Assembly (NCBI GenBank): GCA_964556255.1
Contig: CAZKVQ010000045.1
Coordinates: 1 to 23,781 of the forward strand
DNA: 23,781 bases
DNA from: JACJWR01 sp964556255
GTDB lineage: Bacteria; Actinomycetota; Actinomycetes; S36-B12; UBA10799
Direction of reading: 5' to 3'
The position numbers were made by a program, and so were the translations under genes. The notes beneath the pieces are model-generated. The model made no database searches and was not told the DNA's origin. It saw nothing but the letters and a program-made list of their open reading frames with translations. Of the stretch, positions 13,570 through 20,731 are shown piece after piece (the first letter of the stretch is position 1; the number at the start of each line of letters is the position of its first letter).

Positions 13570-15188
13570 TCACCTTCGACCACGTCTCCGTCACCTACAC
13601 CGACGCGCCGGCCCCCGCCCTCGTCGACACCCACGTGCACATCCCGGAGGGCGAGCTCTGCCTGGTCGTCGGCGAGACAGGCTCGGGCAAGACCACACTG
13701 CTCCAGACGATCAACGGCCTCGTTCCCCACTTCACCGGCGGCACCCTCAACGGCCGGGTCCTCGTCGACGGCCGCGACACCCATGACTACCCCCCGCGTG
13801 AACTGGCCGACATCGTCGGGATCGTCCTGCAAGATCCAATGAGTGGCTTCGTCACCGACGTTGTCGAAGACGAACTGGCCTACGGGATGGAGTCATTGGG
13901 CATCCCGGCACAGGTGATGCGCAAGCGGGTGGAGGAGACGCTGGATCTGATGGGTCTGGCGGATTTGCGCGATCGACCACTCCTGTCGCTCTCGGGGGGT
14001 CAGCGACAGCGGGTGGCGATCGGCTCGGTCCTGACCAGCCACCCGAGGGTTTTGGTGCTCGACGAACCCACCTCGGCCCTGGATCCCGGAGCCGCGGAGG
14101 AGGTCCTGGCCGCCCTGCAGCGACTGGTCCACGACCTCGGGCTGACCGTGGTGATGGCCGAACACCGGTTGGAGCGCGTCGTGCAGTACGCCGACCGGAT
14201 CGTGGTGGTCGAATCAGGTGCGCCGCCGCGAGTCGGCACCCCGGCCGAGATGATGGCCGACTCACCCGTCGCCCCACCCGTGGTGCAACTCGGCCGTCTC
14301 GCCGGGTGGCAGCCGCTGCCGACCACGGTGCGTGATGCCCGGCGTGCGGCCTCCGGGCTCCGTGAACGACTAGAACGGGTCCGAGGGCTCGAAGACCTAC
14401 CCGCCACCACAACTGCCGCCACCCAGCGGCCGGTGCTGGAGTGTGACGCACTGCATGTGGCCTATGGCTCGGTCCTCGCTCTCGCAGGCGCCGATATCAC
14501 GGTGTCCTCCGGTGAGGTCCTCGCGCTGATGGGGCGCAATGGGGCCGGCAAGTCCACCTTGCTGAAGGCGGCCGTCGGGATGGTGCCGGTGGGCGGCGGT
14601 CGAGTGCGGGTCGACGGCTTCGACCCGGCCCAACTGCATGGCCGGGAACTCGTGGCGACCGTCGGTTTCGTCCCGCAGGAACCAGCCGACCTGCTGTGTG
14701 CCGAGACCGTCGCCGATGAGTGCGTTGCCGCCGATCGAGACACCGATGCCCCGCCAGGAACGACCGCGGCCCTGCTGCAACGGTTGGCGCCCGACATCTC
14801 ACACCAAGCACACCCCCGCGATCTGTCCGAAGGCCAGCGACTCTGCCTGGTTCTCGCCATGGTGTTGGCCAGCTCGCCGCCCATGTTGCTGCTGGATGAG
14901 CCGACCCGCGGGCTCGATTACGGCTCCAAACGACGCCTGATCGAGATCCTGCGGTCCTGCGCCAACGGCGGGACCGCGGTGCTGATGGCCACGCATGACG
15001 TCGAACTCGTCGCCGAGGTCGCCCACCGGGTGGCCATCATCGCCGACGGCGAAGTCGTCACCGTCGGGCCGACCCCCGAGGTTGTCACCGCATCACCGAT
15101 CTTCGCGCCGCAGGTCGCGAAGATCATGTCGCCAGAACGCTGGCTCACCGTAGGCCAGGTCGAGGCGGCGCTGGCGGTGGCCGGATGA
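13566..15188 (+). CDS. cbrU: ECF transporter ATPase, two fused ABC domains
   Basis: Energises uptake by ATP hydrolysis. 540 residues contain two ABC domains in tandem, equivalent to EcfA and EcfA'. Domain 1: Walker A G-E-T-G-S-G-K-T (36-43), Q-loop L-Q-D-P (88-91), signature L-S-G-G-Q (142-146), Walker B V-L-V-L-D-E-P (162-168) and switch His200. Domain 2: Walker A G-R-N-G-A-G-K-S (323-330), Q-loop Gln371, variant signature L-S-E-G-Q (420-424), Walker B (440-446) and switch His477. The linker (about 245-288) is Arg/Ala-rich. Both sites look catalytically competent. It overlaps both neighbours by 4 nt (ATGA), suggesting strict co-translation with the T and S components. Confidence 0.92.
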   Translation: MITFDHVSVTYTDAPAPALVDTHVHIPEGELCLVVGETGSGKTTLLQTINGLVPHFTGGTLNGRVLVDGRDTHDYPPRELADIVGIVLQDPMSGFVTDVVEDELAYGMESLGIPAQVMRKRVEETLDLMGLADLRDRPLLSLSGGQRQRVAIGSVLTSHPRVLVLDEPTSALDPGAAEEVLAALQRLVHDLGLTVVMAEHRLERVVQYADRIVVVESGAPPRVGTPAEMMADSPVAPPVVQLGRLAGWQPLPTTVRDARRAASGLRERLERVRGLEDLPATTTAATQRPVLECDALHVAYGSVLALAGADITVSSGEVLALMGRNGAGKSTLLKAAVGMVPVGGGRVRVDGFDPAQLHGRELVATVGFVPQEPADLLCAETVADECVAADRDTDAPPGTTAALLQRLAPDISHQAHPRDLSEGQRLCLVLAMVLASSPPMLLLDEPTRGLDYGSKRRLIEILRSCANGGTAVLMATHDVELVAEVAHRVAIIADGEVVTVGPTPEVVTASPIFAPQVAKIMSPERWLTVGQVEAALAVAG

Positions 15189-16069
15189 ACCCGACCACCG
15201 CCACGGCACGCCCCCCGCAGCCACGGACCGCCCGCGCTGGAGGGATGCTGCGCGTCCGTACCCGGGTTGTGCTGGCAGCTGTGTCGGCCGTCGGCCTGGT
15301 CTCGTTCTTCTGGCCCTTTCTCGCCAGACCGGGTAGCGCAATTCTCGGCCACAGTTCGGATGCCCCATGGCTGTTCGCGGTGCTGCTGCCGCTCTTGTTG
15401 CTGCTGGTGATGACTGAGGTCGCCGATGGCGGCCTAGACGCCCGCGGGGTGGCCATGCTGGGCGTGCTGTCGGCGGTCGCGGCGGCCCTGCGCCCGCTGG
15501 GGGCCGGCACGGTGGGCTTCGAACCGATCTGGGTGGTCATCATCCTCGGGGGTCGAGCGCTTGGACCGGGTTTCGGCTTCCTGCTGGGCAACGTCTCGCT
15601 GTTCGCATCGGCACTGCTCACCGGGGGCGTCGGACCGTGGCTGCCGTTCCAGATGATCGCGGCCGGTTGGGTCGGCTTCGGCGCCGGCCTACTGCCCCAA
15701 CTTCGTGGGCGCGCTGAGGCACCGCTGATCGCGGCCTACGGCGCGGTGGCCGCCATCGCCTACGGTTTCCTGCTCAACCTCTGGTTCTGGCCCTGGGCCA
15801 CCGGGACCGCAACCCAGCTGTCGTTCGTGGCTGGGGCGCCGGTGCTCGAGAACCTGCACCGCTGGCTGTTGTTCAACCTCGCCACCTCCCTCGGATTCGA
15901 CCTACCGAGAGCCGCCTTGGTCGCGGTACTACTGCTGATCGCCGGGCCGCCGATACTCGCGGCACTGCGTCGAGCGACCCGTCGCGCGGCGTTCGACGTA
16001 CCCATCGTCTTCGAGCCTGCGCGGAGCTCATCGGCGCCGGCGACAGGGCAGGACGGAGCGCGGGCATGA
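15185..16069 (+). CDS. cbrT: ECF transporter substrate-binding (S) component, predicted corrinoid specificity
   Basis: A membrane protein of 294 residues with about six hydrophobic segments. It provides substrate specificity to the ECF complex. The N-terminal 25 residues are basic and Pro-rich. The strand A-L-R-P-L-G-A-G-T-V-G-F-E-P-I-W (about 100-115) and G-R-A-L-G-P-G-F-G-F-L-L-G (about 122-134) resemble S components annotated as CbrT-like. The helix-1 A-x-x-x-A region for T-subunit docking cannot be assigned by eye. It overlaps the ATPase gene and the next gene by ATGA. Cobalamin or cobinamide transport is inferred from the riboswitch and the following cobU-cobT-cobS. Another substrate related to corrinoid assembly, such as the lower ligand base, remains possible. 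Confidence 0.8.
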   Translation: MNPTTATARPPQPRTARAGGMLRVRTRVVLAAVSAVGLVSFFWPFLARPGSAILGHSSDAPWLFAVLLPLLLLLVMTEVADGGLDARGVAMLGVLSAVAAALRPLGAGTVGFEPIWVVIILGGRALGPGFGFLLGNVSLFASALLTGGVGPWLPFQMIAAGWVGFGAGLLPQLRGRAEAPLIAAYGAVAAIAYGFLLNLWFWPWATGTATQLSFVAGAPVLENLHRWLLFNLATSLGFDLPRAALVAVLLLIAGPPILAALRRATRRAAFDVPIVFEPARSSSAPATGQDGARA

Positions 16070-17499
16070 AGGTGGCTCTGCTGGGCACCGGCGCGGCGGA
16101 CGGCATCCCCCAGCCGTTCTGCCACTGCGAGACCTGCGACGATGCGCGATCCACCGGCAACGTTCGACTCGCCGGCGGAGTGCTCGTCGACGGTGTCCTC
16201 CTGATTGACCCTGCGCCCTGTCTCGCCGGGTCCGCCGCGCGGGCCCGCGCCGATCTGACGGCCGTGACCACCGTGCTGGTCAGCCACGCACATCACGACC
16301 ACTGGGACCCCGCCTTCCTGTTGCACCGCCAGTGGTCCGACTGCGTCGATCGGCCACTGACCATCCTCGGACCTCCGACCGTCATCGCCCAGGCGCAGCA
16401 GTGGCTGCCATCGGGGACAGCGGTTCAACTCCGTGTGGTATCGCCCGGCGACCTGGTGGAGTGCCCTTCGACCGGGCACACGGTCCGGGTACTGCCCAGC
16501 AATCACGGAGCCGGCGGTTCCGATGCGCTGGCAGAGGAGGCTGTGCTCTACGACGTTGCCGCACCAGAGTCGAGGCAGGCTGAGAGCGGCAGACCCGCGC
16601 GCCTGCTCTACGCCTCGGACACCGGCGTCCCCGACGCCGCCATGTTGACTGCAATCGCGGATGCTCGCTACGACCTGGTACTGCTGGAGCTCACTTTCGG
16701 GGACCCCGGACTGATCACCACCCCGGGCCACTTAGATCATTCGACGTTCCAGACGACCATCGACTTATTGCGGCGTGCAGCCGCCGTGACGGCCGACACC
16801 GACGTGATCGCAATCCATCTCGGGCACCACAACCCACCTGAGGCCAGCCTGCATACCTGGCTCGCCCGTGTCGGCGCCCGCGCCGTGCCCGACGGCACCG
16901 TCCTGGAGGTGCCGCCATCGACCCGCGCCGACAGAGGTCCGACCGCGCACTCCACCCTCGTGCTCGGAGGTGCCCGGTCGGGTAAGTCCACTTTCGCCGA
17001 GAATCTCGTGGCCGCTGCCGGTGACGTCCACTATGTGGCCACGGGGTGGCCACTGGGCAGCGGCATGGGTGCCGACTGGGAGGAGAGGATTCGTCGACAC
17101 ACCCGTCGACGTCCCCCAGGCTGGCGCACCCTGGAGACGATCGACCTCGGCGAAACACTACGGCGGGTACCGACGGACGCCACGGTGTTGATCGACTGCC
17201 TCGCGTTGTGGTGCAGTCGGATCATCGACGAGGCGAGCGGCTGGGACGACGAACGTTCGGCGGCCTCGGCTATCCAGGCTGCAACCTCTGATCTGTGCGA
17301 GGCGATACGCACTAGTCCTGCGCGAAAGATCGTGCTGGTGAGCAACGAGGTGGGCTCCGGTGTGGTGCCCGCCCACGCGTCGGGAAGGCTGTTCCGAGAC
17401 GTTCTGGGAGCAGTCAACACCGACGTGGCGGAGGCCTGCGACGACGCCGTGCTGATGGTGGCCGGCCGGGCGCTCTCCCTGACGAAGGGGCGACGGTGA
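16066..17499 (+). CDS. cobU: PhnP-like metallo-beta-lactamase domain fused to CobU (adenosylcobinamide kinase/guanylyltransferase)
   Basis: 477 residues in two domains. Residues 1-285 are a metallo-beta-lactamase-fold hydrolase of the PhnP phosphodiesterase type: the structural-zinc motif Cys19-x-Cys21-x2-Cys24, the metal motif H-A-H-H-D-H (74-79), S-N-H (145-147), A-S-D-T-G (183-187) and H-L-G-H-H-N (251-256). Residues 296-477 are CobU, which phosphorylates adenosylcobinamide and transfers GMP to give AdoCbi-GDP: P-loop G-G-A-R-S-G-K-S-T (301-309), candidate guanylylated His345 in R-R-H-T-R-R-R-P, I-D-C-L-A-L-W (376-382), N-E-V-G-S-G-V-V-P (427-435) and R-L-F-R-D-V-L-G (441-448). The fusion suggests the hydrolase acts in nucleotide-loop assembly; no cobC phosphatase is seen in the window. 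ATGA and GTGA overlaps join it to both neighbours. Confidence 0.9.
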   Translation: MKVALLGTGAADGIPQPFCHCETCDDARSTGNVRLAGGVLVDGVLLIDPAPCLAGSAARARADLTAVTTVLVSHAHHDHWDPAFLLHRQWSDCVDRPLTILGPPTVIAQAQQWLPSGTAVQLRVVSPGDLVECPSTGHTVRVLPSNHGAGGSDALAEEAVLYDVAAPESRQAESGRPARLLYASDTGVPDAAMLTAIADARYDLVLLELTFGDPGLITTPGHLDHSTFQTTIDLLRRAAAVTADTDVIAIHLGHHNPPEASLHTWLARVGARAVPDGTVLEVPPSTRADRGPTAHSTLVLGGARSGKSTFAENLVAAAGDVHYVATGWPLGSGMGADWEERIRRHTRRRPPGWRTLETIDLGETLRRVPTDATVLIDCLALWCSRIIDEASGWDDERSAASAIQAATSDLCEAIRTSPARKIVLVSNEVGSGVVPAHASGRLFRDVLGAVNTDVAEACDDAVLMVAGRALSLTKGRR

Positions 17500-18701
17500 C
17501 GGATCCTATTTCCGACGGCAGCACCCTTGACCTGGCGGCCATGGCGGCGAGAGTCGAGCTACCCGACGAGCGTGCGCGCACTTCTGCCGTTGAGCGCCAA
17601 CTCCAGCTGACGAAGCCGGCCGGCGCGCTCGGTCGGTTGGAGGAGCTGTCGATCTGGCTGTGCGGAGTTCAAGGGCAATGCCCGCCGAAAAGGTTCGAAC
17701 GGCCACGGTTGGTGATCTTCGCCGGAGACCACGGAATCGCCAACGCGGCGGGCACCTCGGCCTATCCGAGCGAAGTGACCGCCCAGATGGTCCTGAACTT
17801 CCTCAGCGGCGGGGCGGCCGCCAACGTCCTGGCGGATGCTTGCGGGGTGGGAGTACGCGTCATCGACATGTCCGTGGATGTCGATTGGAGCGAACTCCCG
17901 GCGGCCGTGCCGGCGGACCTGACGCGGTTCAAGATTCGTCGTTCGTCCGGGGCCATCGACCGGGAGGACGCCCTGAGCCGGGCGGAGGCGGCCAACGCGT
18001 TTGCCGCCGGGGTCACGATCGCGGACGAGGAGATCGACTCTGGCGCGGATCTGCTCATCGCCGGCGACATGGGTATCGGCAACACCACCCCCGCCGCCAC
18101 CTTGGTGGCGCTGGCCTGCCACCGCAACGCCGCCGAAGTGGTCGGCCGTGGCACCGGGATCGACGACCTGACATGGATGCGCAAGTGCGCCGCCGTACGG
18201 GACGGAATCGCGCGCGGTCGCCTGCACCGGGGGGCTCCGCTCGCCATTCTGGCGGCAGTCGGCGGCGCCGACTCCGCCGCCGTGACCGGCCTCCTGCCGC
18301 AGGCCGCGGTCCGCGGCGTTCCAGTGATCCTCGACGGTTTGATCTCCGGCGCGGCTGCACTGGTCGCCAACTCCATCGCCTACCGGGCTCGCGGCTGGTG
18401 GCTCGCCGGACACCTCTCGACCGAGCCAGCACACGCGATGGTGCTGGACAAGCTGGACCTGGAACCGGTCGTCGACTACGGGCTGCGCCTCGGGGAGGGC
18501 ACCGGCGCGCTGGTCGCGCTGCCGGTGCTCAACGCCGCTTCGGCAACCTTGCGCGACATGGCAACGTTCGACGCCGCCGGGGTCTCAGGGCCGTCACGTG
18601 CCGGCGACCACGAGGACCTCCCCGACGTGCCCGGCCAACCCACGACCGACGGCGAGTCGGCACCGCAGGCCGCTTCCGCCGTCGAGGACTCTGGCCCCTG
18701 A
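17496..18701 (+). CDS. cobT: Nicotinate-nucleotide--dimethylbenzimidazole phosphoribosyltransferase
   Basis: Makes alpha-ribazole phosphate from a lower-ligand base and nicotinate mononucleotide for the lower ligand of cobalamin. It is 401 residues from GTG 17496, overlapping the cobU stop as GTGA. Motifs: the N-terminal helix with L-T-K-P-A-G-A-L-G-R-L-E (38-49), A-G-D-H-G (76-80), S-G-G-A-A-A-N (104-110), G-D-M-G-I-G-N-T-T-P (190-199), and the catalytic Glu334 in L-G-E-G-T-G-A. The family normally ends soon after M-A-T-F (355-358). Here about 40 more residues, rich in Asp, Pro, Ser and Gly, follow and look disordered. Base preference cannot be read from sequence. Confidence 0.95.
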   Translation: MTDPISDGSTLDLAAMAARVELPDERARTSAVERQLQLTKPAGALGRLEELSIWLCGVQGQCPPKRFERPRLVIFAGDHGIANAAGTSAYPSEVTAQMVLNFLSGGAAANVLADACGVGVRVIDMSVDVDWSELPAAVPADLTRFKIRRSSGAIDREDALSRAEAANAFAAGVTIADEEIDSGADLLIAGDMGIGNTTPAATLVALACHRNAAEVVGRGTGIDDLTWMRKCAAVRDGIARGRLHRGAPLAILAAVGGADSAAVTGLLPQAAVRGVPVILDGLISGAAALVANSIAYRARGWWLAGHLSTEPAHAMVLDKLDLEPVVDYGLRLGEGTGALVALPVLNAASATLRDMATFDAAGVSGPSRAGDHEDLPDVPGQPTTDGESAPQAASAVEDSGP

Positions 18702-18704
18702 GTC

Positions 18705-19502
18705 GTGGGAGACCAGTTGAGCGACGGCATTCGACTCGGAATCGGTACCTTCACCCGCTACCCGGTGGCGCCGCCCGCGGTGGTCGGACACGGCCCGGCC
18801 AGGGTTGCGGTGTTGTCCGCACCACTGTGGGGACTGCTGGCGGCACTACCCGGGGCGGCGGCGGCTGTCCTCCTCTGGTGGGGGGCCTCAGGGGCTGGAA
18901 ACGCCTCCCCTCTTACGGCCCTACTCGCCAGCTTGGTGGCGTTGGCCGGGTGCGCCTGGTTCACCCGAGGTCTGCATCTTGACGGGCTGGCTGATCTGGC
19001 GGACGGCCTCGGCTCCCGGCGAGGGCGTGATCATTCACTGGAGGTGATGCGCGAACCCGGTGTCGGCGCTTTCGGGGTCATTGCGCTGGTGCTGGTGCTC
19101 GGGCTGCAAGCCGCCGCTCTCGGCGCTGCCTTCAGCCAGGGTCAGGGCGTGATCGCCCTGGCAGGTGCGGTAGTGCTGTCGCGCGCCGCCCTGGGTTTCC
19201 TGACCACCCGCGGCACACCGGCACGCGACGACGGCCTCGGCGCGGGCGTCGTCGGAGTCACCAGCCTCACCTCAGCTGGGCTGGTGTTCGCGGGCTACGC
19301 ACTCCTGTTCACCGGACTGGTGGCCGCCTCAGGAGGTCCGTGGCTCGTCTCGGTCGCGGCCATGCTGGTCGGCTTGGCGAGCGCCCTGGCTGTCAGACAG
19401 CTGGCCGTCCGACGGCTCGGCGTCGTGACTGGGGATGTCCTCGGTGCGGCGGTGGAACTGGCCACCACCGGGGTCTTGGTCACCTGGGCCGTTCTCGGCT
19501 AG
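18705..19502 (+). CDS. cobS: Adenosylcobinamide-GDP ribazoletransferase (cobalamin synthase)
   Basis: Integral membrane enzyme joining AdoCbi-GDP and alpha-ribazole (phosphate) to give cobalamin (phosphate), the last step of the salvage route. 265 residues with about six hydrophobic segments. The signature H-L-D-G-L-A-D-L-A-D-G-L-G (91-103) holds the metal-binding aspartates and is followed by R-D-H-S-L-E-V-M-R-E-P-G-V-G-A-F-G. The start is uncertain: GTG 18705 lies three bases after the cobT stop, whereas TTG 18717 has GGGAGA four bases upstream and would shorten the protein by four residues. It is the last gene of the riboswitch operon and is convergent with gcvT. Confidence 0.95.
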   Translation: MGDQLSDGIRLGIGTFTRYPVAPPAVVGHGPARVAVLSAPLWGLLAALPGAAAAVLLWWGASGAGNASPLTALLASLVALAGCAWFTRGLHLDGLADLADGLGSRRGRDHSLEVMREPGVGAFGVIALVLVLGLQAAALGAAFSQGQGVIALAGAVVLSRAALGFLTTRGTPARDDGLGAGVVGVTSLTSAGLVFAGYALLFTGLVAASGGPWLVSVAAMLVGLASALAVRQLAVRRLGVVTGDVLGAAVELATTGVLVTWAVLG

Positions 19503-19514
19503 ACCTCGAGGCAC

Positions 19515-19527
19515 GCCGCTGAGCGGC
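19515..19527. terminator. Short hairpin between convergent cobS and gcvT
   Basis: GCCGC-TGA-GCGGC forms a perfect 5-bp stem with a 3-base loop in the 35-bp gap between the two stop codons. There is no T-tract on either side, so if it is a terminator it is weak or factor-assisted. Confidence 0.3.
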
Positions 19528-19537
19528 CGCAGCGACG

Positions 19538-20665
19538 TCAGTCCCGTACCGTCCCCGCCACGAACGGCGGCGGCGTGACCCGAGCGGCCAGCATGCGCCC
19601 TCGAACATTCAGCACAACTTCGTCGCCGTCGGACACCCCCGCCTCCAGCAACGCCAGCGCGATCCCGGTCTTCAGCGTCGGCGAGAAGGTACCGCTGGTG
19701 ACAGTGCCCAGGCTCGGACCCGACGGCTCAAGGTGGACACTGACGCCCGGGCGCGGCACTCCCCGTTCCAGCAGCACCAAGCCACGCAGCCGGGGCTGCA
19801 GATCCGAGTGGCGACTCTGCACGATGGCCTCCCGCCCGCGGAACTCCGGCTTGTCCCAACCGATCGCCCAGTTGAGCCGGGCAGCCACCGGACCGATTCC
19901 GCCACCCAAATCCTGGCCGTGCAACGGGTAGCCCATCTCGGTGCGCAGGGTGTCGCGAGAACCCAGGCCACAGGGCAGCACTCCGAGGGGCCCACCCGCG
20001 GTGAGCAGGGCCTCCCAGACGCGGACCGCATCTGCCGCCGGGATGAGCAGCTCGAAACCCAACTCGCCGGTGTAGCCGGTACGGCACACGACCACCTCGA
20101 CGCCCATCAGCTCGGAACGTGCCACGGCCATGTAGGCGAGATCGGTTGGTAGGCCCAACGCTCCCAGCAGTTCGCGACTCCTGGGTCCCTGCACGGCGAT
20201 GATCGCCGTGTCCTGCTGGGCGTCGATCACCTCGATGTCGTTGCCGACCATTTCCGCGATCACGGAGTTGACCCTTGCTGCGTTGCCCGCGTTGGGAATC
20301 AGCAGGACATCGTCGGGACCGAAGACATAGGCGATGAGGTCGTCCACCACGTCCCCCTCAGGGGTGCAGAGCAACGTGTACTGCGCCTGGCCCGGCCCGA
20401 TCCGATCCAGGTCGTTGGTCAGGATTCGGTTGAGGGCGGCCACCGCGCCGGGCCCGCGGACCAGGGTGGTACCCAGATGCGAAACGTCGAAGATGCCCAC
20501 GCTGGTGCGAACGGCGTTGTGCTCCGCAACGACTCCGGTGTACTCAAGTGGCATCTGCCAGCCGGCGAAGGACGCGAACTTCGCACCGGCCTGGTCGTGC
20601 GCCATATGCAGGGGGGAGCGCTTAAGTGCTGCATGGTCGACTCGCTCTTGGGGTTCCTCGGTCAT
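19538..20665 (-). CDS. gcvT: Aminomethyltransferase (glycine cleavage T protein)
   Basis: Folate-dependent component of the glycine cleavage system. It releases ammonia from the aminomethyl-lipoyl H protein and forms methylene-tetrahydrofolate. 375 residues from ATG 20665. Recognisable segments are F-A-G-W-Q-M-P-L-E-Y (33-42), G-I-F-D-V-S-H-L (57-64), L-T-N-D-L (82-86), the conserved V-V-D-D-L-I-A-Y (106-113), C-R-T-G-Y-T-G-E-L-G-F-E and G-S-R-D-T-L-R-T-E-M-G-Y-P-L-H-G. It is a full-length GcvT rather than a YgfZ-type homologue. gcvP and gcvH are not nearby. lpdA (the L protein) lies 1.7 kb away on the other strand. The promoter looks leaderless. Confidence 0.95.
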   Translation of the reverse strand: MTEEPQERVDHAALKRSPLHMAHDQAGAKFASFAGWQMPLEYTGVVAEHNAVRTSVGIFDVSHLGTTLVRGPGAVAALNRILTNDLDRIGPGQAQYTLLCTPEGDVVDDLIAYVFGPDDVLLIPNAGNAARVNSVIAEMVGNDIEVIDAQQDTAIIAVQGPRSRELLGALGLPTDLAYMAVARSELMGVEVVVCRTGYTGELGFELLIPAADAVRVWEALLTAGGPLGVLPCGLGSRDTLRTEMGYPLHGQDLGGGIGPVAARLNWAIGWDKPEFRGREAIVQSRHSDLQPRLRGLVLLERGVPRPGVSVHLEPSGPSLGTVTSGTFSPTLKTGIALALLEAGVSDGDEVVLNVRGRMLAARVTPPPFVAGTVRD

Positions 20666-20672
20666 GCCCGGA

Positions 20673-20678
20673 ACGCTA
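20673..20678 (-). promoter_or_regulatory. Candidate -10 of gcvT, leaderless type
   Basis: The minus strand reads TAGCGT, seven bases before ATG 20665, with no Shine-Dalgarno. On the plus strand, TAGGCT at 20680-20685 could be the -10 of the divergent aminopeptidase gene, which does have a ribosome site. Confidence 0.45.
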
Positions 20679-20731
20679 CTAGGCTGGTATCGCCGCGCGA
20701 AGCGTGCGGTGTGAGCGCAACCGGAGGATCG

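Noticed and set aside
17660..18982. Plus-strand ORF (440 codons) in another frame of cobT and cobS
   Set aside because: Arg/Gly-rich frame-shifted reading typical of high GC; cobT and cobS have all catalytic motifs in the chosen frames.
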